Source: Rhizorhapis sp. SPR117 (GTDB lineage Bacteria > Pseudomonadota > Alphaproteobacteria > Sphingomonadales > Sphingomonadaceae). From it: a DNA stretch of 64,000 nt. Location: contig NZ_JAKKIE010000012.1 of NCBI RefSeq assembly GCF_021742065.1, positions 1 to 64,000 of the forward strand, in the 5' to 3' direction. The notes under the pieces were generated by a model. That model was not told the DNA's origin. It saw nothing but the letters and a program-made list of their open reading frames with translations, and did no database searches. The position numbers and the translations under genes were made by a program. Positions 47,025 through 57,256 of the stretch are shown here, one piece after another (the first letter of the stretch is position 1; each line of letters starts with the position of its first letter).

Positions 47025-47549
47025 CTATTCGCCGAGACTTGAGCGCAACATCCATGCATTCTCTTCATGAACGCCGATGCGCGCCACGAGCATGTCATGG
47101 GTGAACAGATCGCCGGCCTCGTCGGCGAGTTCGGCGAACTCGCTCATCCGCCGCGCCACCGTCTCATTGTCCCTGGCCAGCTCCGCGATCATCTCCGGGG
47201 TCGGCCTGTGCGGCGTCTCGTTCTCGATCACCGTGAGCGCACGGAATGTCTCGCTGCCGGTCGGGGCAAGCTTGCCCAACGCACGGATGCGTTCCGCCAG
47301 CGCGTCCGCCGCCTGGTGCAGCTCATTATATTGCGCGTCAGTCAGTTTATGGAGGCCGTAGAAGCTCGGGCCCTGCACATTCCAGTGAACCCCCAAGGTC
47401 TTGGCGTACAGCGTGTAACTATCGGCGACTGCTTTCGTCAGCGCTTCGGCGACCTTTTCGCGGACATTGCTGTCCACGCTCGTATTGAGCGTATTGCCGT
47501 CGCCTTCCACCGTTTGTGGCGTTGCTTTCGATCTGGCGGCTCTGGCCAT
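47025..47549 (-). CDS. dps: Dps-family DNA-binding ferroxidase
   Basis: A 174-residue protein of the ferritin-like Dps family. The ferroxidase segment is KTLGVHWNVQGPSFYGLHKLTDAQYNELHQAADALAERIRALG. The N-terminal tail is basic (ARAARSKATPQ), suiting DNA binding. It protects DNA from iron and peroxide in stationary phase. The start has AAGGAC upstream. Confidence 0.95.
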   Translation of the reverse strand: MARAARSKATPQTVEGDGNTLNTSVDSNVREKVAEALTKAVADSYTLYAKTLGVHWNVQGPSFYGLHKLTDAQYNELHQAADALAERIRALGKLAPTGSETFRALTVIENETPHRPTPEMIAELARDNETVARRMSEFAELADEAGDLFTHDMLVARIGVHEENAWMLRSSLGE

Positions 47550-47749
47550 GTCCTTGTCCTTCCAGTTTTTGACTCGCACCCTCCCGCCATCAGACCATAG
47601 CGTGAGGATCAGTCATTGGAAGCGCGCGCGTTGCGACCGCGCGGATCATCGGTGGCGGCAGCTCCGCCGAACGCGAGGAGGGTGTCCATGAGCTTGGCTG
47701 CGGGCTGTATTGAAACGCGCGGCGAGCCTCCATTCGTAACGATAGTGTC

Positions 47750-48307
47750 TCAGCCGTGCCAGCGCCGGACGCGCCCGATCCACGCCTCGAAGGCGTCCAG
47801 CTGCCGCTCGAGCAAGATGCGCAAATGATCGTCCGCGATGGTGAGGTCGTCGGCGATCGCGTCCGGCTTGAGCTGCAGATAAGCCTCGGGTTGGCCCATC
47901 AGCACGACGTCGAGAACCAAGAGCGTGTTGCGCAGATGGGACTGGGCTACCGCGGTGCCGACCGCGCCTGGCGAGGCGCCCATGATCGCGGACGGCTTTC
48001 CGATCCAGCTGCTCTTACCCGTCGGTCGCGATCCCCAGTCGATCGCATTCTTGAGGATGCCTGGTATCGACCGGTTGTACTCGGGCGTGACGAACAGCAC
48101 GCCGTCGCTCGCCTCGATCGTTCGTTTGAGCGTCTGGACGCTTTCCGGCGGGTCCGACCACAAATCCTCATTGTAGTGCGGCAGGCCGCCGATATCGACA
48201 TAGCTGAATTCGAACCGCTTGCCCGCCAGCGCTTCGACGGCGCGCGCGAGGCGCTGGTTGATGGATTGCTTGCGAATGCTTCCGACGAAAACTGCGATCG
48301 CCGTCAT
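47750..48307 (-). CDS. NADPH-dependent FMN reductase
   Basis: A 185-residue flavodoxin-fold enzyme: MTAIAVFVGSIRKQSINQRLARAVEAL, DGVLFVTPEYNRSIPGILKNAIDWGSRP and IMGASPGAVGTAVAQSHLRNTL, hallmarks of the NADPH-dependent FMN reductase/ArsH-ChrR group. It reduces flavins, quinones or other electrophiles. The start is the ATG at 48307. The dienelactone hydrolase gene lies 34 bases upstream on the same strand. Confidence 0.93.
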   Translation of the reverse strand: MTAIAVFVGSIRKQSINQRLARAVEALAGKRFEFSYVDIGGLPHYNEDLWSDPPESVQTLKRTIEASDGVLFVTPEYNRSIPGILKNAIDWGSRPTGKSSWIGKPSAIMGASPGAVGTAVAQSHLRNTLLVLDVVLMGQPEAYLQLKPDAIADDLTIADDHLRILLERQLDAFEAWIGRVRRWHG

Positions 48308-48341
48308 TTTAGGAACTCCCGGCCAGCGGTGTTTTGAAAGG

Positions 48342-49070
48342 TCATGCGGCTTCGCCGAATATCTCGTCGAAGAATGCGCGCATCTCGGCCCAGGATCGCG
48401 CATCCGCCTTGGGATCGTAGCGGGCGAAGTCCGGCCGCCCGAGGCGATCGGCCGCCGGGTTGGTAAAGCTGTGGACGACGCCGCCATAAAGGTTCATCTG
48501 CCAGTCGACGCCGCCTGCCCGCATCTCCGCTTCGAAGGCCGCGCGCTGCGCTGCGTCGATGCCGGGATCATCGGCACCGATGCAGACGAGCACCTTGCCC
48601 TTGATCGCCTTGGCATCCTCCGGCGCGACGGTCGCCAACCCGCTGTGAAAGCCGACGGCACCGACGATGGCGGCGCCGTCCCGCGCCAACTCGAGCGCCA
48701 TCGTGCCACCGAAGCAATAGCCGATCGCAGCCACCCGCGTGGCATCGACCTCCGGCCGCGCAAGCAGCGCGTCCAGCCCGCCACGTGCGCGGGCGCGCGT
48801 TCGACTCGGATCATCGCGCAGTGGATTGATCAGCCCCATCACGGCGTCCAGGGCGTCAAACTCCTTGCCCTGGCCGTGAAGGTCACAGGCCAAGGCGACA
48901 TAGCCAAGCGCGGCAAGCCGCTCTGCGCGCGACCTCGCATGATCGCCGAGCCCGAAGGCTTCGGGAAACACAAGCACGCCAGGGCGAGGCCCGGCGCGTG
49001 AAGCGTCGATATAAAGGTCGCTCTTCATCTTGAGCCCATCGGCCGAATAGGTCAGGGTTTCTGTGGGCAT
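48342..49070 (-). CDS. Dienelactone hydrolase family protein
   Basis: A 242-residue alpha/beta hydrolase with nucleophile Cys119 in GYCFGG, as in dienelactone hydrolase rather than serine hydrolases. VLVCIGADDPGID supplies the Asp and HSFTNP the His. DLHs act on dienelactones in chlorocatechol breakdown, but many relatives have other ester substrates. Start is ATG 49070 with GGGAG upstream. It is divergent from the MFS gene. Confidence 0.92.
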   Translation of the reverse strand: MPTETLTYSADGLKMKSDLYIDASRAGPRPGVLVFPEAFGLGDHARSRAERLAALGYVALACDLHGQGKEFDALDAVMGLINPLRDDPSRTRARARGGLDALLARPEVDATRVAAIGYCFGGTMALELARDGAAIVGAVGFHSGLATVAPEDAKAIKGKVLVCIGADDPGIDAAQRAAFEAEMRAGGVDWQMNLYGGVVHSFTNPAADRLGRPDFARYDPKADARSWAEMRAFFDEIFGEAA

Positions 49071-49154
49071 CCGGTTTGTCTCCCAACTTGCTCTTGAAGG
49101 ACAAGCGGTAGACCCCGAGGAAGAGCGTAGCAACGGAGAGGGAATCGCGTTCGC

Positions 49155-51131
49155 ATGCTCAAGGAGACATCGGTCACGCCGACGGCGCCCGCAGCGCCGC
49201 CACAATCGGTGCGACTGATTTTCGGGGCGCTGATGCTGGTGATGCTGCTGGCTTCACTCGATCAGACGATCGTGTCGACGGCGCTGCCGACGATCGTTGG
49301 CGAGTTTGGCGGGCTCGCGCACCTTTCGTGGATCGTCACCGCCTATATGCTGGCGACCACCATCGTCACCCCGCTCTATGGCAAGCTGGGCGACCTGTTC
49401 GGGCGCAAGATCGTGCTCCAGGGCGCAATCCTGTTGTTTCTGGCCGGCTCGGCACTGTGCGGGCTCAGCCGCTCCATGGGCGCGCTGATCGCGTTCCGCG
49501 CGCTTCAGGGACTCGGCGGGGGCGGGCTGATGGTGACGACTATGGCGGCGATCGGCGACATCATCCCGCCGCGCGACCGGGGCCGATACCAAGGCTTTTT
49601 TGGTGGCGTGTTCGGGCTGTCGACCGTGCTCGGACCGTTGATCGGTGGCTTCTTTGTCGAGCATCTGAGCTGGCGCTGGATCTTCTACATAAATTTGCCG
49701 CTGGGCCTCCTGGCGCTGGGCGTGATCGCCGTCGCCTTCACCTCGCCCGCCGAGCGGCGGCGACCAGCGATCGACGTGACCGGGGCCGCGCTGATGGCAA
49801 CTTTTCTGACGGCGCTTGTCCTATTCACCAGCCTTGGCGGCCATACCTATCCCTGGGATTCCCCTATGAGCCTGGGGCTGGCGGGGGTCGCACTGGTCGC
49901 GCTGGCTGGCTTCATCATGGTCGAACGCCGTGCCGCAGAGCCGATCCTGCCGCTGCCGCTCTTCGCCAACCCAACCTTCCTCATCGCCTGCGCGGTCGGG
50001 TTCATCGTCGGCCTGGCGATGTTCGGCTCGGTCACATACATGCCGATCTATCTGCAGGTGGTGAAGGGCGTGAGCCCGTCCACCGCCGGTTTGCAGTTGA
50101 CGCCGATGATGGGGGGCGTGCTCGTGACCTCGATCGCCAGCGGGCAGATCATCAGCCGGATCGGGCGCTATCGGCTGTTTCCTATCATCGGCACCGCGGT
50201 GATGACGGTCGGTCTGGGCTTGCTCTCCACGCTCGGCGTAGCGAGCAGCATCTGGGTGGCGCCCGCTTACATGCTGGTGCTCGGCCTTGGGCTCGGCATG
50301 GTCATGCAGGTGCTGGTCCTGGCCGTCCAGAACGCTATCGACTACCGGAATCTGGGCGTCGCCACGTCTGGCACGACCTTGTTTCGCTCGACCGGCGGCT
50401 CGGTCGGCGTGTCGCTGTTCGGCGCGATCTTCGCCGCGAACCTGGCGAGCGGGCTCGCCAGCCGCATGCCGGCGGGTGCCAGGCTGCCGACGGCGAGCGA
50501 TGCTGTGGCGATCGCCGCGCTGCCGCCGGGCGTTCGCCATGTCTATCTTGAGGTATTCACCGCAGCGCTGCACCCCGTGTTCCTGTCGGCGGCGGTGATC
50601 GCAGCATTCGCTTTCCTGCTGACCTGGTTCCTGAAGGAGGTGCCGCTGCGGGATGGCGAGCGGTCGGAGACAATCGGCGAGAGCTTCGCAATGCCGCATG
50701 ACGCGACCTCGCTGGACGAGCTCGAGCTGATCGTGACGCGCCTGGGCCGGCGGGAGCATCGCTGGGAGACATATCGCCGCATCGCCGAACGACGCGGAAT
50801 CTCGCTCGCACCGGATGAGATGTGGCTGCTCGTACAGCTCTGTCGGGCTCCGCAAGCATTACCGGCGAACCTGGGCGAAGGATCTCTGGGGCCGATCGCC
50901 GGCCGACTTGTCGACCGGGGTTTGCTGAGGCGCGCGCGCGAGGGCCGCCTTGCGGTCTCGGATGCCGGCCGCGCGATCTTCGAGAACATCATCGCAGGCT
51001 ATCGCGCGTGGTTGGCGCATATCCTCGAACGCTGGTCGCCCGAGGAGCATGAGGAGGTCAGGACGATGCTCAATGGACTGGCGCGCGAGCTGGTGGCGGA
51101 ACTGCCTACCCTGAACGCGAGAATATCCTGA
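49155..51131 (+). CDS. MFS exporter (DHA2/EmrB-QacA type) fused to a MarR-like winged helix
   Basis: A 658-residue protein. Residues about 20-500 are a 14-helix drug:H+ antiporter: MLLASLDQTIVSTALPTIVGEF (motif D1), GKLGDLFGRKIVLQGA (motif A), FRALQGLGGGGLMVTTMA and GRYQGFFGGVFGLSTVLGPLIGGFF (motif C). After the last helix (PVFLSAAVIAAFAFLLTWFLKEVPL) about 150 soluble residues form a winged helix: ELIVTRLGRREHRWETYRRIAERRGI, LAPDEMWLLVQLC, GPIAGRLVDRGLLRRAREGRLAVSDAGRAIFENIIAGYRAWLA. That domain is MarR-like and probably cytoplasmic, so it could bind a ligand or DNA at the membrane. It starts just after the divergent DLH gene. Confidence 0.92.
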   Translation: MLKETSVTPTAPAAPPQSVRLIFGALMLVMLLASLDQTIVSTALPTIVGEFGGLAHLSWIVTAYMLATTIVTPLYGKLGDLFGRKIVLQGAILLFLAGSALCGLSRSMGALIAFRALQGLGGGGLMVTTMAAIGDIIPPRDRGRYQGFFGGVFGLSTVLGPLIGGFFVEHLSWRWIFYINLPLGLLALGVIAVAFTSPAERRRPAIDVTGAALMATFLTALVLFTSLGGHTYPWDSPMSLGLAGVALVALAGFIMVERRAAEPILPLPLFANPTFLIACAVGFIVGLAMFGSVTYMPIYLQVVKGVSPSTAGLQLTPMMGGVLVTSIASGQIISRIGRYRLFPIIGTAVMTVGLGLLSTLGVASSIWVAPAYMLVLGLGLGMVMQVLVLAVQNAIDYRNLGVATSGTTLFRSTGGSVGVSLFGAIFAANLASGLASRMPAGARLPTASDAVAIAALPPGVRHVYLEVFTAALHPVFLSAAVIAAFAFLLTWFLKEVPLRDGERSETIGESFAMPHDATSLDELELIVTRLGRREHRWETYRRIAERRGISLAPDEMWLLVQLCRAPQALPANLGEGSLGPIAGRLVDRGLLRRAREGRLAVSDAGRAIFENIIAGYRAWLAHILERWSPEEHEEVRTMLNGLARELVAELPTLNARIS

Positions 51132-51204
51132 GCGCACGCTCGGCGATCGTCGAACATGATCGCGGCAGAAGCATGCCCAGGATTGCGTGGCTTCGCTCGC
51201 TCTA

Positions 51205-54200
51205 TCAATGAAAGTCATGGCTGCGGACGCGCAGAATCTCTTCTTGCTCGGCTGCGCTGCCACAGGGCGGCGAAGCCAATACACGGCCGCGCGGGCTCCA
51301 TGCGGGATCGCGCGGATCGGGACCGCCGCCATTCTTCGAGCCATCGCCGCGTGCTTGCGCCACCGCGAAATCCATTCGCCCGATCGAACGGAGCATGGCG
51401 TTATGGTCGGTGATGCGGTCGCAAATGATGTGGATGATCTCTCCCTCCTTCTGGAGGCGCCCTCTGATCGCGATCATCGAAGCGGACATGACCTGTCGGC
51501 GGTAGATCTCGAACCGATCGGGCCAGAGGATGCCGTTGGCGATGCCGGTCTCATCCTCGATCGTTACGAACAGCACGCCCTTGGCTGAACCGGGGCGCTG
51601 TCGAACAAGGACCACGCCGGCGACCTCGACATTGCGGCCATCGCGGATGGTCGGGAGATCGACACATCGCGCGATCTTCATCGCGTCGAGCTGGCCGCGC
51701 AGGAAGCTCACCGGATAGCCGCGCAGCGAGAGCTGGAGCGCACGATAGTCCTCGACCACTTCGCGGCCATCGCTCATCGGGCGGAGCGCCACCAATGGCT
51801 CCAGCCCTTCGGGGCTGAACTTGGCGTCGCGCTCGTCGGCCGCCACGAACAGCGGCAGCGGCGCTTCGCCCAGACCCTTCACCTTCCACAATCCCTGCCG
51901 CCGGTTCTCGGCGATGCAGTGGAAGGCATCTGCCTCGGCCAGTCGCTCGATCGCAGCGCGCGGCACAGCGGCGCGGCGCCATACTTCCTCGACGCTCTCA
52001 TAGGGTGCCGGCCCGCGCGCGCCGACGATCGCCGCACCGTGAAGATTGGCGAGCCCGCGCACCTGCCGGAACCCGAGCCGCACCGCCATATAACGACCGC
52101 CGGTCGCCTCGAGCGTGCAATCCCAATGGCTGTCGTTGATCGACACCGGACGCACCTCGATACCGTGGTTGCGCGCGTCCTTCACGATTTGCGCGGGCGC
52201 ATAGAAGCCCATCGGCTGCGCATTGAGCAAGGCCGCGCAGAAGACGTCGGGATGGTGATGCTTCACCCAGCATGACGCATAGGCAATCTTGGCGAACGAT
52301 GCGGCGTGACTCTCGGGAAAGCCATAGCTGCCGAATCCCTCGATCTGCTTGAAGGTGCGCTCCGCGAAGTCTTGTGGGTATCCGCGCTCCACCATGCCGC
52401 CGACGAGCTTGTCGTAGAAATGGCTGACGCCGCCGGTGAGCTTGAACGTCGCCATTGCGCGGCGCAGCTGATCGGCCTCGGCGGGCGTGAAGCCCGCACC
52501 CACGATCGCGACCTTCATCGCCTGCTCCTGAAACAGCGGCACGCCCAGCGTCTTCTCGAGCACGGCGCGGAGTTCCGGCTTGGGGTATTCGGGCTTCTCC
52601 TTGCCTTCGCGGCGACGGAGATAGGGATGGACCATATCGCCCTGGATCGGTCCAGGCCGGACGATCGCGACCTCGATGACCAGATCGTAGAATTTGTTCG
52701 GCTTGATCCGCGGCAGCATCGACATCTGCGCACGGGACTCGATCTGGAAGACGCCCAAGGTATCGGCCTTCTGGATCATCGCATAGACGCCCGGGTCATC
52801 GTCCTGCAGGTCGGCCATTCCGACCTTGATTCCCTTCATCTCCTTCAGGAGATTGAAGGCGCGGTTCATGCAGCCAAGCATCCCGAGCCCCAGGACGTCC
52901 ACCTTCATGAACTTCAAGGCGTCGATATCATCCTTGTCCCATTCGATGATCTGACGGTCTTCCATCCGCGCCGGCTCGATCGGCACGAGGTCGTCCAATC
53001 GCTCCTGGGTGAGCACAAACCCGCCGGGATGCTGCGAAAGGTGACGCGGCGTGCCGACGAGCTGGCGGGCCAGCTCGAGCGTCAGCTTGAGGCGGTGATC
53101 CTCGGCATTGAGGTTGAGCGAGGCGATCTGTTCGTCCGGGATGCCGTCCATCGACCAGCCCCACACCAGGCCGGTCAGCATCTTGGTGAGATCGCGCGGC
53201 AGGCCGAGCGCCTTGCCGACCTCGGCGACCGCGCCGCGCGTGCGGTAGCGGGTGATGACCGCGGTCAGCGCCGAGCGGTGGCGGCCGTAGGTCTCGTAGA
53301 TCCACTGGATGATCTCTTCGCGCCGCTCATGCTCGAAATCGACGTCGATGTCAGGTGGTTCCTTGCGCTCTCCGCTCACGAACCGTTCGAACAACAGCTC
53401 GTGCTTGATCGGATCGATCGAGGTGATGCCGAGCATGTAGCAGACGCAGCTATTGGCGGCCGAGCCCCGTCCCTGACACAGAATGCCGCGCCGCCGGCTC
53501 TCGGCGACGATCGCGTTGACGGTCAGGAAATAGGGCGCGTAGCCAAGCTGATCGATCAGCCGCAGTTCGTGATCGATCTGGCCGCGATAGCCTGGGTGAA
53601 GGCCATCGGGAAACATCCGCGCGGCGGCTTCCTCGGTCAGCGCGGCGAGCGCTTCCTGCGCCGTCCGGCCGGCCATCACCTGCTCATAGGGATATTGATA
53701 CTGGATCTCGCCAAGGTCGAACCGGCATTGCGCGGCGATATCGGCGCTTGCCTGGATCGCATCGGGGAAAGCCGCGAACCGACGCTCCATCTCGGCCGGC
53801 GCCTTCAGGTCACGGTCCATATGCCGCTCGCGCCTGAACCCGAGCGCATCGATGGTGGTCTTCTCGCGGATCGCGGTCATGACGTCCTGCAACGGCCGCC
53901 GCTCGGCCGCGTGATAGAGGACATCGCCGGTCGCGACGCCGCGCATCCCCGCATCGCGGGCCATTGCATCGAGTCGGTGCAGTCGCTCGGCATCGTCCGG
54001 CCGGCGCCGCAGCGACAGCGCCAGATAGCCGCGCGCGCCGAACACCTCGCGCAGCTCGCCAAGATGCGCGGCGGTCGTGTCGTCCGGCAAGTCCGGCACG
54101 AGGATCGCGATCAGCCCGTCGGCGTGGGCGACGACGTCGCTCCAGTCGAGGATGCAGCAGCCCTTGCCGCCGCGTGTCTTGCCCGCCGTCAGCAACCGGG

Positions 54201-54468
54201 TGAGCCGCGACCAGGCCGGGCGTGTCGTGGGGTAGAACAGCAGCGCGCGGCCATCGGTCAGCTCAACCCGCGCACCGGGAATCATGCGGACGCCGGTCGC
54301 TTTTTGCCCTTCCCAGCCCCGGACGACGCCGGCGACGCTCCCCCAATCGGCATGGCCAAGCGCCTTATGGCCCTGCAACGCCGCCGCGGCGAACAGCTCC
54401 TCGGGTGAGGACGCGCCGCGCAGGAACGAAAAGTGGCTTGTGACCTGAAGCTCGACGTAGACCGCCAT
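51205..54468 (-). CDS. dnaE2: Error-prone DNA polymerase DnaE2
   Basis: A 1087-residue C-family polymerase of the mutasome. The N-terminal PHP domain shows [20 protein letters not shown] and [13 protein letters not shown]. The catalytic core has [25 protein letters not shown] with the two active-site aspartates, and [15 protein letters not shown]. The OB-fold follows near the end ([29 protein letters not shown]). The length fits DnaE2. Its ATG overlaps the imuB stop by one base (TGATG). It does error-prone bypass together with ImuA and ImuB after DNA damage. Confidence 0.95.
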   Translation of the reverse strand: MAVYVELQVTSHFSFLRGASSPEELFAAAALQGHKALGHADWGSVAGVVRGWEGQKATGVRMIPGARVELTDGRALLFYPTTRPAWSRLTRLLTAGKTRGGKGCCILDWSDVVAHADGLIAILVPDLPDDTTAAHLGELREVFGARGYLALSLRRRPDDAERLHRLDAMARDAGMRGVATGDVLYHAAERRPLQDVMTAIREKTTIDALGFRRERHMDRDLKAPAEMERRFAAFPDAIQASADIAAQCRFDLGEIQYQYPYEQVMAGRTAQEALAALTEEAAARMFPDGLHPGYRGQIDHELRLIDQLGYAPYFLTVNAIVAESRRRGILCQGRGSAANSCVCYMLGITSIDPIKHELLFERFVSGERKEPPDIDVDFEHERREEIIQWIYETYGRHRSALTAVITRYRTRGAVAEVGKALGLPRDLTKMLTGLVWGWSMDGIPDEQIASLNLNAEDHRLKLTLELARQLVGTPRHLSQHPGGFVLTQERLDDLVPIEPARMEDRQIIEWDKDDIDALKFMKVDVLGLGMLGCMNRAFNLLKEMKGIKVGMADLQDDDPGVYAMIQKADTLGVFQIESRAQMSMLPRIKPNKFYDLVIEVAIVRPGPIQGDMVHPYLRRREGKEKPEYPKPELRAVLEKTLGVPLFQEQAMKVAIVGAGFTPAEADQLRRAMATFKLTGGVSHFYDKLVGGMVERGYPQDFAERTFKQIEGFGSYGFPESHAASFAKIAYASCWVKHHHPDVFCAALLNAQPMGFYAPAQIVKDARNHGIEVRPVSINDSHWDCTLEATGGRYMAVRLGFRQVRGLANLHGAAIVGARGPAPYESVEEVWRRAAVPRAAIERLAEADAFHCIAENRRQGLWKVKGLGEAPLPLFVAADERDAKFSPEGLEPLVALRPMSDGREVVEDYRALQLSLRGYPVSFLRGQLDAMKIARCVDLPTIRDGRNVEVAGVVLVRQRPGSAKGVLFVTIEDETGIANGILWPDRFEIYRRQVMSASMIAIRGRLQKEGEIIHIICDRITDHNAMLRSIGRMDFAVAQARGDGSKNGGGPDPRDPAWSPRGRVLASPPCGSAAEQEEILRVRSHDFH

Positions 54469-56297
54469 CAGCCGAACAGCCCGTGCATGTACCAGGAGAG
54501 ATCGCCGGTCGGCGCGTCCACACCATCACCGCGCCGGAACAACCAGAAACGCTCGCCGCCTTCCGCCTCGACCCGGAAATAGTCCCGGATTGCCCACATC
54601 TCTTGGGGTTTGCGCCACCATTCGCCATGAATCCTCTCGGGACCGTCGCCGGCGACGACGCGATAGCGCTTGCCGCGCCAGACGAAGCGGCGGGGCGGAT
54701 GGTCGGGCAGCAGCGCGACGACTTGTCCCAGCAGCTCGGGCCGACGCAGCAGCCGCGCCGGCCGCTTCCATGCCGGCCATCCGGTCGGGCACGCGAGCGC
54801 GTCGGCGCGGCAGGCGGCGCGCTCGGGAACGTCGCTTTCCTGGCTGCCCACGCGGAACAGGGCGGCGTCGCCGACGCGGCCGGCGAGCTGATCGACCAAG
54901 GGCGCGAGATCGGACGCCTGGGTCTCACCACCAAGTCGGGCACCCAGCGCGTGCGGGAACAGGTCTTCGACGCGCGGCGCTGCGAGCGCCATCGCCTCGA
55001 TTCCCAGTCCCGGCTCGATCCGCTCGACCCGCATCCCCAACATACGCTTGAGATGCTTCGCATCGCGCGTGGCCCTGGCGGTGCCGAGGCCGATGTGCTG
55101 CGCCTCGCCATCGACCCGAACGCAGGTCAGCACCGCCGCGCGCAGGCCGAGCCCGCGTGCCTGGAGCAGGCCCACCATATCGTCGACGAGATCGCCGATG
55201 ACCTGCGTAATCGCCTCAGCCGTGCCGATCGGTTCGAGCAGCCGACGTGCGACGTGCGGTTCCTCGAATGGCACGACCGGCACGATCGGCTCAGCCACAG
55301 CCCCGCGCGCCTGGTCGAGCCGCTGGACCGTCGCGACGCCCAACCGCCGCGCGAGCGGGCCGCGCGGCATCGGATACAGGTCCGCGACCCGCTCCAGCCC
55401 GAACCGGGCGGCGGCGGTCAGCGCCTCCGGGGCCAGGCGCAGGGCGGCGAGTGGCAGTTCGGCGATCGCCCGCGTTTCGGCGCCGGGCGGCAGGACGGTA
55501 ATGGCGTCTCCGCCATAGCGCGCGAGCGCATGCGCCGCGCCCGGCGTACCGGCGATCGCGATCGTGGCGGTGAAGCCGAGCCTGCGCAGGAAAGCGAGCA
55601 GACGCCGACAGAAGCGCTGTTCGCCGCCGAACAGGTGGGTGGTGCCGGTGAGATCGAGCCACAGTCCGTCCGGTGCGGCGACGCTGGCGGTCGGCGTCCA
55701 GCGACCGATCGCGTGCAGAGCAAGCCGATCGAGCAAGGCGCGGTCCTTCTCGCCTTCGGCATCGCGTACGTCGAGATCAGTGACAAGCGCGCGGGCGTGG
55801 GCGGCGGCCATGCCAGGCCGCAGGCCCAGGTCCAGCGCGAGCGGGCAGGCCGCGGTGACGACATCGCGTTGCCCGACGCGTTCGATCAGGATCACCGGCC
55901 TGCCGAACGTCACCACCGCCGGCTGCAGCCATCCCGGCGCATAATCCGGCGCGCCCTCATCGGGCGGCATCGCCCTGAACGGATGTTCGACTGGCTCGCT
56001 GCGCCGTCCCATCTGCTGCATGGTAGGGCGCTGGTGCTTGGGGAGCGCGTCGATCTCGGCCTGGCGCGGCCCCTGCCCAATTGTGTCGTCGCGCGCCCAG
56101 CGCGCACCGGGGCGCCAGCCGCCGCCGCGTGGTGCCGAGCAAGCGCCGGGATCGTCGTCAATCGGTGGTAACACCACCTGCGGGAGGGGGACCAGCTCAG
56201 GCGGCTTGGCTGGCCGCTCCGACCGGCGCAGCCGCTCGATCGGGAGCTGCGGCAGGTAGAGCGAGGCGACCCGTGTCATCACAAGCATCAACTTCAA
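54468..56297 (-). CDS. imuB: ImuB, Y-family polymerase-like mutasome protein
   Basis: A 609-residue protein with the Y-family N-terminus [16 protein letters not shown], the [12 protein letters not shown] core, [50 protein letters not shown] and little-finger sequences. ImuB proteins lack the catalytic acidic residues and recruit DnaE2 via the clamp. It has a long low-complexity insert after the first strand, common in sphingomonads. The gene overlaps imuA by about 100 bases. The start is uncertain between 56297 and an ATG at 56279. Confidence 0.93.
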   Translation of the reverse strand: MKLMLVMTRVASLYLPQLPIERLRRSERPAKPPELVPLPQVVLPPIDDDPGACSAPRGGGWRPGARWARDDTIGQGPRQAEIDALPKHQRPTMQQMGRRSEPVEHPFRAMPPDEGAPDYAPGWLQPAVVTFGRPVILIERVGQRDVVTAACPLALDLGLRPGMAAAHARALVTDLDVRDAEGEKDRALLDRLALHAIGRWTPTASVAAPDGLWLDLTGTTHLFGGEQRFCRRLLAFLRRLGFTATIAIAGTPGAAHALARYGGDAITVLPPGAETRAIAELPLAALRLAPEALTAAARFGLERVADLYPMPRGPLARRLGVATVQRLDQARGAVAEPIVPVVPFEEPHVARRLLEPIGTAEAITQVIGDLVDDMVGLLQARGLGLRAAVLTCVRVDGEAQHIGLGTARATRDAKHLKRMLGMRVERIEPGLGIEAMALAAPRVEDLFPHALGARLGGETQASDLAPLVDQLAGRVGDAALFRVGSQESDVPERAACRADALACPTGWPAWKRPARLLRRPELLGQVVALLPDHPPRRFVWRGKRYRVVAGDGPERIHGEWWRKPQEMWAIRDYFRVEAEGGERFWLFRRGDGVDAPTGDLSWYMHGLFG

Positions 56298-56973
56298 GAG
56301 AAAAAGGATTGCCGTTCCGCTGGCGGATCAGCTCGACCAACCAGCGGCCCCGGCCGACGCCGGGATAGGGAAGCCGTGCCGACGAGATGCAGCCGATGCG
56401 CCAGCGCGTCATCGCCGAGGATGGCTGCTCGAGCGGGCAGCGCTCGCGCGACCGATGGCGCCGATAGAGCAGCATCGGCGTCTTGCCGTCCGACGCGGCA
56501 AGCTGGAGCCGCCGCGTGGCGGTCTGGTCGGCCGCCTTTATCTCGGCGATCACGCAAGCAAGCGAACCGTCGCGCAAGCCATCCTCGGCGAGCGCGAGCA
56601 CGTCGCTGTCCTTGCGGCCCTGGGCATACAGGACGCGATCGGGGCGAAGCCCGACCTGTTCGAGGCCCGGCGCATAGAGATCGAATCGGGTCAGCGCCCA
56701 CAGCACCGTAGATCCTGGCTGGCCTGCGAACCGGGCGGCGATTCCGGCCGCGAACAGCGTCGCCGCGGCGTCATCGCTCAGCGCGGAGCTGGCGGCCGCG
56801 ATCTCGTGCAGGCCGGCGCCGTCGAGACCGCGATCGGCCAACCGGTCGTCGAGCGCCGCGAGTTCGAACGCCAGCACCGGCCCGCGCGGGGCGTGCGCCT
56901 GCGCAAGCTGCGCGCGAAGTGCGGCAAGCTGTTCGGCGCGAGGCCGATCGATTGGGGCGGGTTGCATGGACAT
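56197..56973 (-). CDS. imuA: ImuA, mutasome accessory protein (RecA-like)
   Basis: A 258-residue protein with a degenerate RecA-like fold: HEIAAASSALSDDAAATLFAAGIAARFA, TVLWALTRFDLYAPGLEQVGLRPDRVLYAQG, ALAEDGLRDGSLACVIAEI. It is the first gene of imuA-imuB-dnaE2. A LexA box lies 20 bases upstream of the ATG (56973; a second ATG is at 56967). Confidence 0.92.
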   Translation of the reverse strand: MSMQPAPIDRPRAEQLAALRAQLAQAHAPRGPVLAFELAALDDRLADRGLDGAGLHEIAAASSALSDDAAATLFAAGIAARFAGQPGSTVLWALTRFDLYAPGLEQVGLRPDRVLYAQGRKDSDVLALAEDGLRDGSLACVIAEIKAADQTATRRLQLAASDGKTPMLLYRRHRSRERCPLEQPSSAMTRWRIGCISSARLPYPGVGRGRWLVELIRQRNGNPFSLEVDACDDTGRLALPAAAPDRAAAPVGAASQAA

Positions 56974-56992
56974 CAGTCACGTCGACTCTTTC

Positions 56993-57007
56993 GTTCCTAT
57001 TATGTTC
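56993..57007. promoter_or_regulatory. LexA (SOS) box of the imuA operon
   Basis: GTTC-CTATTAT-GTTC is a perfect match to the alphaproteobacterial LexA box GTTC-N7-GTTC. It lies upstream of imuA and, being a direct repeat, is read on the opposite strand as GAAC-N7-GAAC. The same motif occurs in front of the SRAP genes at 62984. Confidence 0.88.
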
Positions 57008-57172
57008 CAATGAGTCGGAGGATTCGTCAAGGCTGCTGATTCCGATCAGCTCGCCGAGTATCGATGCGCGCAAGATCGTCGTCGCTCCGCGTGCAACTCG
57101 CTTCACAGCGCAGCGCGGGGGCCGACGCCTCGGGGGCCGCGCCTGCCGGCGCTCGCCCCGATCCGGGAGTTG

Positions 57173-57202
57173 GGGGGCCGGGAGTAATCCCGGCCCCCTT
57201 TT
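57173..57202 (+). terminator. Rho-independent terminator-like hairpin
   Basis: An 11-base-pair stem GGGGGCCGGGA / TCCCGGCCCCC with a GTAA loop, followed by TTTT. It stands in a gene-poor gap. No + strand gene ends just before it, so it may be a remnant or belong to a small repeat unit. Confidence 0.7.
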
Positions 57203-57209
57203 CGTCCAC

Positions 57210-57229
57210 CATAGTCGGCCGAAACTATG
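57210..57229. repeat. 20-bp palindromic repeat, copy 1
   Basis: CATAGTCG-GCCG-AAACTATG lies 8 bases after the T-tract of the hairpin at 57173-57202. It shares the consensus CRTAGTCG-N4-MRACTATG with two copies near 61.7 kb. Function unknown. Confidence 0.6.
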
Positions 57230-57256
57230 CTGCAGATCCGGGTCCCCCCCCGCACG

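Noticed and set aside
52306..54408. 700-codon frame antisense to dnaE2
   Set aside because: Shadow of a clearly conserved polymerase; no recognisable domain.
54483..56171. 562-codon frame antisense to imuB
   Set aside because: Shadow of imuB; no start signal or motif.
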